Shown: positions 1-4,128 of the stretch, one piece after another | Numbering within the stretch: position 1 is the first letter of the stretch | Layout of the letters: each line of letters begins with the position of its first letter | Assembly: GCA_029564465.1 (NCBI GenBank) | Contig: JAKQPY010000153.1 | Span: 1 to 5,736 of the forward strand | Reading direction: 5' to 3' | DNA: 5,736 bases | Source: JAGOEF01 sp029564465 | GTDB taxonomy: Bacteria; Bacteroidota; Bacteroidia; Bacteroidales; ML635J-15 | Notes under the pieces: model-generated | Database searches by the model: none | What the model saw: the letters and a program-made list of their open reading frames with translations, nothing else | Told to the model about the DNA's origin: nothing | Translations under genes and position numbers: made by a program

Positions 1-17
1 TATAATAATCAAAACAG

Positions 18-707
18 ATGACTAAAAAAATACTATTGTACACTGACAGCGGCAAGGCCGTGGATCTGCAAATGAAGGTTACCGAAATAAAAGACCAGTG
101 CAACGAATTAATAAACATATACCAGGCGTTTAGCGGTGACCTGGTACAGACTATTGAACACTGGCACGGACTTGTAACGGATCCTGTTAAATACTTTGAT
201 GATTACCTAATCAGGACCGTTAAATTAAACATTGGTGGCGGTCGCGCAATTAATACAGAACAATTAGCACTGTTGGCCGGATACGATCGCGCTAACTTTG
301 CCGCAGCTGTGACCGGTATGCCGGTCGATATAATAAATTGTGAGCCGTGCAAAAAGATAATAAGACGCCGCACGAAACCGGCAGTCAGTCGCAGCAGTTA
401 TAATTTATACGCTGATTTGCTGACGTTCGCAAATGGCATTTTTAACGTGGACCGGCCAGCACTTGAAAATTATTGTCAAAGGTTTTCATATTATGCCGAA
501 GGTCCTGCGCAGCTGCAGCGACTGAAACACTGGAATGACTTAAAAGACAGTTTACAGGCGCATTTAAACGCCGGTCATATCGGTCCGGCAGGCGCGCAGA
601 TAATAGCAGACTTTTGCAAACTGCGATTTGTAAACTTAAAATTTCACCTGGATGATCTGACCGTAAGAAATGACGTTATGAAACAACAGACTAATATACC
701 AGCCTAA
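18..707 (+). CDS. Hypothetical protein, 229 aa, probably helical and soluble
   Basis: I do not recognise this protein. It is 229 residues long, with no signal peptide and no membrane segment. Most of it reads as amphipathic helix. Visible landmarks are a glycine patch (NIGGGRAIN, about residues 71-79), a small pair of cysteines followed by a basic run (CEPCKKIIRRR, 108-118) and aromatic-rich helices towards the C terminus (about 150-215). The CxxC pair is single, so a zinc site is not supported. The ATG at 18 is the first in the frame inside the window and is preceded by an A-rich stretch, as is usual for Bacteroidota starts; only 17 bases of upstream sequence are visible, so a longer form starting outside cannot be excluded. 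The stop overlaps the start of the next gene by one base (TAATG), which points to co-transcription and coupled translation. Confidence 0.8.
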   Translation: MTKKILLYTDSGKAVDLQMKVTEIKDQCNELINIYQAFSGDLVQTIEHWHGLVTDPVKYFDDYLIRTVKLNIGGGRAINTEQLALLAGYDRANFAAAVTGMPVDIINCEPCKKIIRRRTKPAVSRSSYNLYADLLTFANGIFNVDRPALENYCQRFSYYAEGPAQLQRLKHWNDLKDSLQAHLNAGHIGPAGAQIIADFCKLRFVNLKFHLDDLTVRNDVMKQQTNIPA

Positions 708-1237
708 TGAAGACAATACACATAAAAAAAACAAAGTTCGGTTTTCAGCACTGTTTAGAACCTTACAGCAGCGCGCCAACGTGGCGATATTTCGGGCCGG
801 ACGTAAAAACTGCCGACGATATGCGCCGTTACTTTGAAACCGGCAGACACTCAAACGACGCGCGCGACAGTCTGCGCGATATAAATTTATTCTTTGTGGA
901 CCGGGACGGCAAGCCGCAGAATCATTATACACCTGTTGACGCTGACGACAAAATAACTTTAATAAATGTGAATTATGACCGCCGTAAAAGGTTAGTGCTG
1001 TCTGCCGCTGATATTTGGAGTGACGCGGACCGGATAAAATATTTGCGAGATACGGCAATTTATTTGCCTGATGAAATTGACAGCGTACCAGCTGCACTGG
1101 AATACCTTAAACAATACGAAACACATACAGCGGAATTATACGACAGTGAACTGTCAGCGCGAAGATTTGCGGCAATAGAAAAGGCGTGCCAGGAACACGC
1201 CGCACAGCACCGTCGGAGTGCAATGATTGACAGCTGA
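707..1237 (+). CDS. Hypothetical protein, 176 aa, second gene of the first operon
   Basis: Unrecognised soluble protein of 176 residues. The N-terminal two thirds mix short strands and loops (for example INLFFVDRDGKPQNHY near residues 59-74 and KITLINVNYDRRKRLVL near 82-98). The last third is helical and charged (about 125-172), possibly a short coiled or packing helix. There is no membrane segment, no signal peptide and no catalytic motif that I can name. The start ATG overlaps the stop of the preceding gene in a TAATG junction, so translation is probably coupled and the two products may act together. The gene is the last of its transcription unit: a strong intrinsic terminator begins 27 bases after its stop. 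Coding status rests on length, the overlap and codon use like its neighbours. Confidence 0.8.
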   Translation: MKTIHIKKTKFGFQHCLEPYSSAPTWRYFGPDVKTADDMRRYFETGRHSNDARDSLRDINLFFVDRDGKPQNHYTPVDADDKITLINVNYDRRKRLVLSAADIWSDADRIKYLRDTAIYLPDEIDSVPAALEYLKQYETHTAELYDSELSARRFAAIEKACQEHAAQHRRSAMIDS

Positions 1238-1264
1238 CGCGATAGGCAATTTCGGAAGCTGTTT

Positions 1265-1303
1265 AGATCCTGCATTTGTTCATTCGTGCAGGATCTTTTT
1301 TTT
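1265..1303 (+). terminator. Intrinsic terminator closing the first operon
   Basis: A perfect 10-bp stem, AGATCCTGCA (1265-1274) with TGCAGGATCT (1287-1296), encloses a 12-base loop and runs directly into eight T (1296-1303). It starts 27 bases after the stop of the 176-aa gene and lies just upstream of a new promoter, so it separates two transcription units. Confidence 0.93.
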
Positions 1304-1315
1304 ATTTAATAGACT

Positions 1316-1346
1316 ATTGCAGGCAAATATTGTATATTTACTTTTG
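1316..1346 (+). promoter_or_regulatory. Bacteroidota-type promoter of the small membrane protein operon
   Basis: ATTG (1316-1319), then 19 bases, then TACTTTTG (1339-1346). This is a full match to the TAnnTTTG -7 element, at the accepted distance from a TTG -33 element. Transcription is expected to start near 1350-1354, giving a leader of about 100 nt before the ATG at 1456. The -7 element overlaps the first copy of a palindromic repeat (1345-1357), which suggests repression by a DNA-binding protein. Confidence 0.8.
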
Positions 1347-1456
1347 ACTGCGAGTTTAAAAAAAAATAAAGGGTTGCCGAATTTGTCGAAGGTTCCTGAC
1401 TCGCAGTCATTGCCGACGATAATGCAGGCAACCTGTTATTTAATGACTGCGAGATA
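1345..1456 (+). repeat. Three copies of a 13-bp operator-like palindrome (TGACTGCGAGTCA type)
   Basis: The central copy, TGACTCGCAGTCA (1397-1409), is a dyad of TGACT and AGTCA around CGC. Its reverse complement is TGACTGCGAGTCA, and the flanking copies match this at 11 of 13 positions: 1345-1357 (TGACTGCGAGTTT, on the -7 element and transcription start) and 1444-1456 (TGACTGCGAGATA, ending at the first base of the ATG). The copies begin 52 and 47 bases apart, close to five and four and a half helical turns. No other copy was seen in the window. They may be DNA operators, arms of an RNA hairpin, or both. Confidence 0.65.
1371..1453 (+). promoter_or_regulatory. Structured 5' leader: 12-bp hairpin with possible pseudoknot before the start codon
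   Basis: CTCGCAGTCATT (1400-1411) pairs perfectly over 12 bp with AATGACTGCGAG (1442-1453), around a 30-base loop. The hairpin ends two bases before the ATG at 1456. In addition GGGTTGCC (1371-1378) can pair with GGCAACCT (1427-1434) inside the loop, 8 bp including one G-U, which would make a pseudoknot. The B' strand can alternatively fold on itself (CAGG-CAA-CCTG, 1425-1435). Such a fold would control access to the start of the small membrane protein. The pairings are seen directly; a role in regulation is inferred. Confidence 0.5.
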
Positions 1457-1599
1457 TGGAAAAACTAACTATTGTTATTGTCGGTACGTTATGCGTGCCG
1501 TTTCTTTTTTTTGTTGTGGCAATCTGTTGCTGCCACTGGCATCAATACAAACAGCGTCGAGATCTTAAACGCCACCACGCAGGTTATTTTAATAACTGA
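1456..1599 (+). CDS. Small single-pass membrane protein, 47 aa
   Basis: A 47-residue ORF starting MEKLTIVIVG. One hydrophobic segment spans about residues 5-26, ends in three consecutive cysteines (24-26), and is followed by a strongly basic tail (HWHQYKQRRDLKRHH, about 27-41). By the positive-inside rule the tail would be cytoplasmic. There is no cleavage site after the segment, so it is probably a membrane anchor. The start is two bases after the leader hairpin and about 100 bases after the promoter, and the next gene begins four bases after the stop. This compact membrane form is shared by type I toxins, small phage membrane proteins and regulators of membrane complexes, and the sequence does not decide between them. 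A terminator-like stem-loop with a T run falls inside the coding sequence (1482-1512). I recognise no named family. Confidence 0.65.
   Translation: MEKLTIVIVGTLCVPFLFFVVAICCCHWHQYKQRRDLKRHHAGYFNN
1482..1512 (+). terminator. Terminator-like stem-loop inside the 47-aa ORF (possible attenuator)
   Basis: CGGTACG (1482-1488) pairs with CGTGCCG (1494-1500), 7 bp with one G-T wobble and a 5-base loop, followed by TTTCTTTTTTTT (1501-1512). It has the form of an intrinsic terminator about 150 nt after the predicted transcription start. The same T run encodes the phenylalanine-rich part of a membrane helix, so it may be coincidental. A competing pairing of 1413-1423 with 1474-1484 (11 bp, two G-U) would open its 5' arm. 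Confidence 0.35.
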
Positions 1600-1603
1600 T
1601 GCA

Positions 1604-1720
1604 ATGAAGACTAAAAACCAGACACCAGGTGATGAAACCTGGCGCGACGTTGTTTTTATCCTGGCAATGATAATTGTATTTGCTGTTGCAATCTATTTTA
1701 GTAATAACTTAAATACCTAA
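1604..1720 (+). CDS. Small single-pass membrane protein, 38 aa
   Basis: A 38-residue protein with a short polar N terminus (MKTKNQTPGDETWRD) and one hydrophobic segment at about residues 16-32, ending in a polar tail (SNNLNT). The frame is open further upstream to an ATG at 1472, but that extension would overlap nearly all of the 47-aa gene in another frame. ATG 1604 is preferred because it gives regular four-base spacings to the genes on both sides (stop 1599, start 1604; stop 1720, start 1725). With few charges after the membrane segment and a mixed N terminus, orientation is uncertain. Together with the 47-aa protein it forms a tandem pair of miniature membrane proteins that may work as a complex. 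I know no family for it. Confidence 0.65.
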   Translation: MKTKNQTPGDETWRDVVFILAMIIVFAVAIYFSNNLNT

Positions 1721-1724
1721 CGAA

Positions 1725-2174
1725 ATGAGTACACGCGCAAACGTTGTTTTAACTGAAAGTTACACCTATAAGGCCGGAAACGGTCGCCAGGTGTCGAAGA
1801 CTGACAAAGTTTATTTTTACCGTCACCACGACGGCTACCCTGAAACGGTCCTGCCGGATCTGCTGAAACTTACGGACTGGTGTAAACGCGGACTGATCCG
1901 CAATAACGTACAGCAGGGCGGACCGTGGTTAATTCTTATAGGTGCAATGGAATATAACACAATTCCGGCATACCAGGTAGTTGAAAAATACGGTGATGTT
2001 AGCACCTTTGAAGATCCTAAAGACTGGAAATGCGGCGCGTATGAATTAACGAACGGCATACACGGCGACGCTGAATACTTATATAACATTGATATGCGTA
2101 CTTTAGAAATTAAGGTACAAGCTGTCAGTTATGATGAACACGGCAAGCAATCATTTATAGATATTGAGATATGA
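1725..2174 (+). CDS. Phage/mobile-element protein of the STRAN...YRHxDGYPE type, 149 aa
   Basis: Soluble protein of 149 residues. It opens with MSTRANVVL and carries the motif YFYRHHDGYPE (residues 30-40). From memory, this pairing of an N-terminal STRA/N strand with a YRHxDGYPE loop recurs in small proteins of phages and plasmids of many bacterial groups. I know of no established biochemical function, and the conserved His, Asp and Tyr residues do not by themselves prove an enzyme. The rest alternates short strands and loops (LILIGAMEYN near 69-78; AYELTNGIHGDAEYLYNID near 105-123). The start follows the previous stop by four bases and the stop overlaps the next gene by four (ATGA), so it is an internal operon gene. 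Its presence is one of the better indicators of a phage or plasmid source. Confidence 0.85.
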   Translation: MSTRANVVLTESYTYKAGNGRQVSKTDKVYFYRHHDGYPETVLPDLLKLTDWCKRGLIRNNVQQGGPWLILIGAMEYNTIPAYQVVEKYGDVSTFEDPKDWKCGAYELTNGIHGDAEYLYNIDMRTLEIKVQAVSYDEHGKQSFIDIEI

Positions 2175-2434
2175 AAACGGACTTTATTTTTCACAATGAA
2201 GGCACGCTAATAATGCTACTACCGCAGACTGACCAGGCGCAGCAGTGGATAAATGAGAACTTGCAGTTAGACACCTGGCAGAACTCGCAACGGCCAGCGA
2301 TTGAGCCGCGTATGTTTGATGATATTTGTGAAGGTATCAGGCGCGACGGTCTGACAATCCGCGGTGATATGTTTCAGATGTTAGGCCAGGTTGTTGCCAC
2401 GGGGGTGACCTTTGCGACGAAGACAAACAGCTGA
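2171..2434 (+). CDS. Small phage-type protein, 87 aa, possibly frameshifted at its C terminus
   Basis: An 87-residue protein starting inside the stop of the gene before it (ATGA overlap). The core FHNEGTLIMLLPQTDQAQQW (residues 7-26) followed by AIEPRMFDDICEGIRRDGLTI (43-63) resembles a common family of small phage and plasmid proteins with the order NxGT...L.P.T..A..W...W...EPR...DI..G...DGL. I know no function for that family, and by memory its members often end shortly after DGL. Here about 24 more residues follow. After the codon for Gly78 (GGG, inside a run of five G at 2401-2405) a second coding-like frame is open in -1 phase to 2568. The tail encoded in the annotated frame (VTFATKTNS) may therefore not be the native C terminus. 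Confidence 0.75.
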   Translation: MKTDFIFHNEGTLIMLLPQTDQAQQWINENLQLDTWQNSQRPAIEPRMFDDICEGIRRDGLTIRGDMFQMLGQVVATGVTFATKTNS

Positions 2435-2568
2435 ATGATGACGCGATAACTGAAGGTGAAAACGCCGGTCGAGTGCTATCTCGGTATAACAACGCCAAAG
2501 GTGATATTTATATTATAACGGAAGCGGACCGCAGCGCAACGACAATACTGCATCCGTCAGACTATTGA
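2368..2568 (+). pseudogene. Coding-like frame without a start codon, in -1 phase to the upstream gene
   Basis: This frame is open from 2368 to the TGA at 2566-2568 and reads like real protein after about 2416: DEDKQLNDD, then GENAGRVLSRYNNAKGD and IYIITEADRSATTIL, ending HPSDY. It has no ATG, GTG or TTG before GTG 2473, which would cut into the best part; CTG 2431 is the only near-start upstream. It overlaps the end of the 87-aa gene in -1 phase. A shift at GGG 2402-2404 back onto GGG 2401-2403 would give one protein of about 132 residues. Explanations are programmed frameshifting, loss of one G from a run of six (mutation or sequencing error), or an unusual start. Restoring six G gives an uninterrupted frame, whereas four G gives an immediate TGA. 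I cannot name the family. The coordinates mark the open frame, not a proven gene. Confidence 0.55.
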
Positions 2569-2848
2569 TAAATGCCGCAGCTGGTCACCTGGTTCTGACA
2601 GTGTAACCAGCCGCCACAGGTGGTATCATTATATCACTCGCATTGAGATAATGCCGGGAATCGCCTTATTTGAGGTCGTTTTTTGCGGTCATATAATGAA
2701 ATACGTCTTTTCGTCGGATTTGCCGGACAAACAATTTGGCGTGCAGGTACATTGATAAGGTCGAACGATTTTTTCAATTAACCTTGTGCAAGCATACAAT
2801 TTATAAGCCTGGCAACTGGCCAACAGAAACGCACAAAAATGAATTTAT

Positions 2849-2982
2849 TATGCGTTATTTTCGGCAGTTATTATAAATCACTGATATACAATATATTTCA
2901 ACGATCTGCCGGATACCTTATTTAGACACAATCTAAATAACGCATATTAATGTAAATAAGTCGCTGTTTTTATGCGTTTATT
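2849..2982. repeat. Three copies of a TATGCGTT(T)ATT motif before the recombinase
   Basis: TATGCGTTATT lies at 2849-2859 on the + strand. Its perfect 11-base reverse complement AATAACGCATA lies at 2936-2946, and extending by four bases still matches 14 of 15. A third copy with one extra T, TATGCGTTTATT, is at 2971-2982 and covers the likely -33 region of the recombinase promoter. The middle copy shares bases with the right arm of the 9-bp inverted repeat. These could be arm sites of the recombinase or operators for a regulator of its promoter. Confidence 0.6.
2918..2940. repeat. Perfect 9-bp inverted repeat, candidate recombinase core site
   Basis: TTATTTAGA (2918-2926), spacer CACAA (2927-2931), TCTAAATAA (2932-2940). 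Inverted arms of about this length around a short central spacer are the usual form of a tyrosine-recombinase crossover site, though spacers are more often 6-8 bases. It lies 86 bases before the recombinase start. A repressor operator is the main alternative, because the repeat lies just upstream of the promoter. Confidence 0.5.
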
Positions 2983-3002
2983 CTGGTCGTTACGTAACTT
3001 TG
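2971..3002 (+). promoter_or_regulatory. Bacteroidota-type promoter of the recombinase operon
   Basis: TAACTTTG (2995-3002) is a full TAnnTTTG match. Twenty bases upstream is TATG (2971-2974), a weak form of the TTTG -33 element, inside the third TATGCGTTTATT copy. Transcription should start near 3006-3010, about 18 bases before the recombinase ATG. A protein bound to the repeat would compete with RNA polymerase. Confidence 0.7.
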
Positions 3003-3026
3003 TACTGAACAAATAAGCCTATCGCA

Positions 3027-3740
3027 ATGACAACAGCAGAAACAAAAAAAAGGACCGGCAGACAAATAGAGGTACTGCCGCGCGGTACAATCAGCAAAAA
3101 TTCAGATCCGGCAAAGTTCGAAATTGAACAAAAGACCGACGGCGAATTTAAATACAAGCTGAAAAAGAAACGCGCTGTCAAAGGTACCAGCGATTATATT
3201 AATTATGACGATGCAATGCGCGTCGGCAGTGATATATTATGGCACGGCAGGCAGCCGCAAGTCGGTTTTTATATTATCCTGTCAGTAAATATCGGTCGTC
3301 GTGTTTCCGACGTTCTGAAGTTTAAGCACTCCGATTTTATAGGCAGGCAAACCGGCGACGTTCTGCAGATCCGCGAAATGAAGACCGGCAAACTGGTGGA
3401 TATAACACTAAACGCAGCTGTCATTGATGCGTACCAGTATCTGACCAGGCGAATGAAATGCAAGCCTAATGAATACATATTTTTATCTCAAAAAGGTGGC
3501 GTATTTGTTACCACTACAATAAACCGAATGTTAAAACGAGTCTTCAAAGGTTATGCGCCGGTAGTAAGTTCGCACAGCTTGCGCAAGTCATTCGGCAGGC
3601 ACGTTTATAACAAATTAGGCCAGAATGAAAACGCGCTGGTATACCTGTCTGAATTGTTTAATCATTCATCCCTCGCAGTGACGCGTAAATATCTCGGCAT
3701 ACGCAAAGCCGAATTAGCAAACATTTATTTAAGCCTGTAA
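3027..3740 (+). CDS. Tyrosine recombinase / integrase, short form, 237 aa
   Basis: Site-specific recombinase of the lambda integrase/XerD superfamily, which cuts and rejoins DNA through a 3'-phosphotyrosine link. The full catalytic set is visible: Arg92 (NIGRRVSDVL), Lys119 (EMKTGK), His183 and Arg186 (SSHSLRKSFG), His213 (FNHSSLAVT) and Tyr222 (TRKYLGI). The catalytic domain begins near residue 58. Before it there are only about 57 residues, basic and Lys-rich (KYKLKKKRAVKG), in place of the usual SAM-like core-binding domain of about 90-100 residues and any arm-binding domain. At 237 aa it is short for the family, but there is no sign of frame damage. ATG 3027 follows the promoter by 24 bases. 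The stop overlaps the next start (TAATG). The repeats immediately upstream are the natural candidates for its target or for control of its expression. Confidence 0.93.
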   Translation: MTTAETKKRTGRQIEVLPRGTISKNSDPAKFEIEQKTDGEFKYKLKKKRAVKGTSDYINYDDAMRVGSDILWHGRQPQVGFYIILSVNIGRRVSDVLKFKHSDFIGRQTGDVLQIREMKTGKLVDITLNAAVIDAYQYLTRRMKCKPNEYIFLSQKGGVFVTTTINRMLKRVFKGYAPVVSSHSLRKSFGRHVYNKLGQNENALVYLSELFNHSSLAVTRKYLGIRKAELANIYLSL

Positions 3741-3961
3741 TGATGCAGATACTAAATAACAAAGGTGATGCAGACAAAAAAAATAAACGCCTGTTGTCTG
3801 ATCTTATATTGTCATTGAGTGACGGGCGCGACGTTAGCGATATTATTGCAGACGCGACAAACATTGTATTATCTGAGCCGAAATACAAAGGTATAATGCG
3901 CGAACTTGCCACGGCTGCTGTTGCTGATGCGTATGCAAAGACACTAAACAACCGTAAATGA
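3740..3961 (+). CDS. Hypothetical small protein, 73 aa, coupled to the recombinase
   Basis: A 73-residue, largely helical soluble protein. The N terminus is polar and basic (NNKGDADKKNKRLL, residues 6-19), the middle is acidic (SDGRDVSDIIADATNIV, 27-43) and the C-terminal helix is alanine-rich (ELATAAVADAYAKTL, 55-69). The ATG overlaps the recombinase stop by one base (TAATG, with a second ATG straight after), and the stop TGA overlaps the next frame. Such tight coupling to a recombinase is compatible with an accessory role such as a directionality or cofactor protein, but no helix-turn-helix or excisionase pattern is evident, so this is only a positional guess. Coding status is supported by the overlaps and by codon use like the recombinase. 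Confidence 0.75.
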   Translation: MMQILNNKGDADKKNKRLLSDLILSLSDGRDVSDIIADATNIVLSEPKYKGIMRELATAAVADAYAKTLNNRK

Positions 3962-4128
3962 TGAGTTATACGATTGTTGATAAAGTTGTTTATAAACAGC
4001 TGCCAGGATTACGGCAGGCATTAAAGCGAAGGTTTAAATTTGTCTTAAACGAAAAAAACCGGACTTTATCGGCGTTATCGCGCCTGGTCCGGTTCTTTAA
4101 AAGTTCAAATTTTGCAGCCGAAAGATAA
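3958..4128 (+). CDS. Putative very basic small protein, 56 aa
   Basis: A 56-residue frame starting MMSYTIVDKV; the start overlaps the previous stop by four bases (ATGATGA), as elsewhere in this operon. The protein is strongly basic, with about 13 Lys plus Arg against 3 acidic residues (for example LRQALKRRFKF near 18-28 and RLVRFFK near 42-48), and would suit a nucleic-acid binding or membrane-surface peptide. Two things argue for caution: a terminator-like hairpin lies inside it (4057-4094), and its last 17 bases overlap the proposed TTG start of the next gene. It could also be the broken-off N-terminal part of that gene, since a +1 shift in the AAATTTTG stretch (4107-4114) would fuse the two frames. 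I do not recognise the sequence. Confidence 0.5.
   Translation: MMSYTIVDKVVYKQLPGLRQALKRRFKFVLNEKNRTLSALSRLVRFFKSSNFAAER
4057..4098 (+). terminator. Terminator-like hairpin ahead of the helix-turn-helix gene
   Basis: AACCGGAC (4057-4064) pairs perfectly with GTCCGGTT (4087-4094). Inside, GGCG (4071-4074) can pair with CGCC (4081-4084). It is preceded by seven A (4052-4058, overlapping the stem) and followed by TTCTTT (4093-4098), so it could work in either direction. It lies 14 bases before the TTG start at 4112. It could reduce read-through from the recombinase, act as an attenuator, or hide the downstream start. Confidence 0.5.

Larger units (their letters stand above)
2569..2994. other. 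Intergenic region of about 430 bases, no convincing gene
   Basis: No ORF above about 35 codons with a credible start was found on the + strand. Near 2579-2625 several short competing inverted repeats occur: CTGGTT (2589-2594) with AACCAG (2605-2610), CACCTG (2586-2591) with CAGGTG (2617-2622), and GCTGGT (2580-2585) with ACCAGC (2606-2611). No T run follows, so a terminator is not supported. The right part (about 2840-2990) is AT-rich and holds the repeats described separately. The position in front of the recombinase suggests a recombination site or operator region. Confidence 0.6.

Noticed and set aside
293..300. TAACTTTG promoter-like element inside the first gene
   Set aside because: It sits in the middle of a coding sequence with no gene start downstream that needs it; an octamer with six fixed bases is expected by chance in a window this long.
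636..1097. Antisense ORF of 153 codons opposite the first two genes
   Set aside because: It lies wholly opposite two well-supported + strand genes, has no promoter or neighbour of its own, and its composition (many Arg, Ser, Cys) is that of a reverse-strand reading of coding sequence.
1280..1290. TCATTCGTGCA shared between 1280-1290 and 5022-5032
   Set aside because: A few 11-base matches are expected by chance in 5.7 kb, and the flanks do not match.
1227..1568. ORF of 113 codons crossing the terminator, promoter and leader
   Set aside because: It runs through a textbook terminator and a promoter and overlaps the better-supported 47-aa gene in another frame. Its amino acid make-up is unlike a folded protein.
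1472..1603. Upstream extension of the 38-aa membrane protein to ATG 1472
   Set aside because: The extension would overlap almost all of the 47-aa gene, whereas ATG 1604 gives the same four-base spacing seen at the next junction.
2651..2925. Two short ATG ORFs (2651-2755, 34 codons; 2839-2925, 28 codons) in the gap before the recombinase
   Set aside because: Short, without promoter, overlap or recognisable sequence, and the second runs into the inverted repeat. They are within chance expectation for the length.
4035..4042. TAAATTTG promoter-like element before the helix-turn-helix gene
   Set aside because: No TTG-type -33 element at 19-21 bases upstream. It remains possible as a weak promoter but is not supported enough to list.
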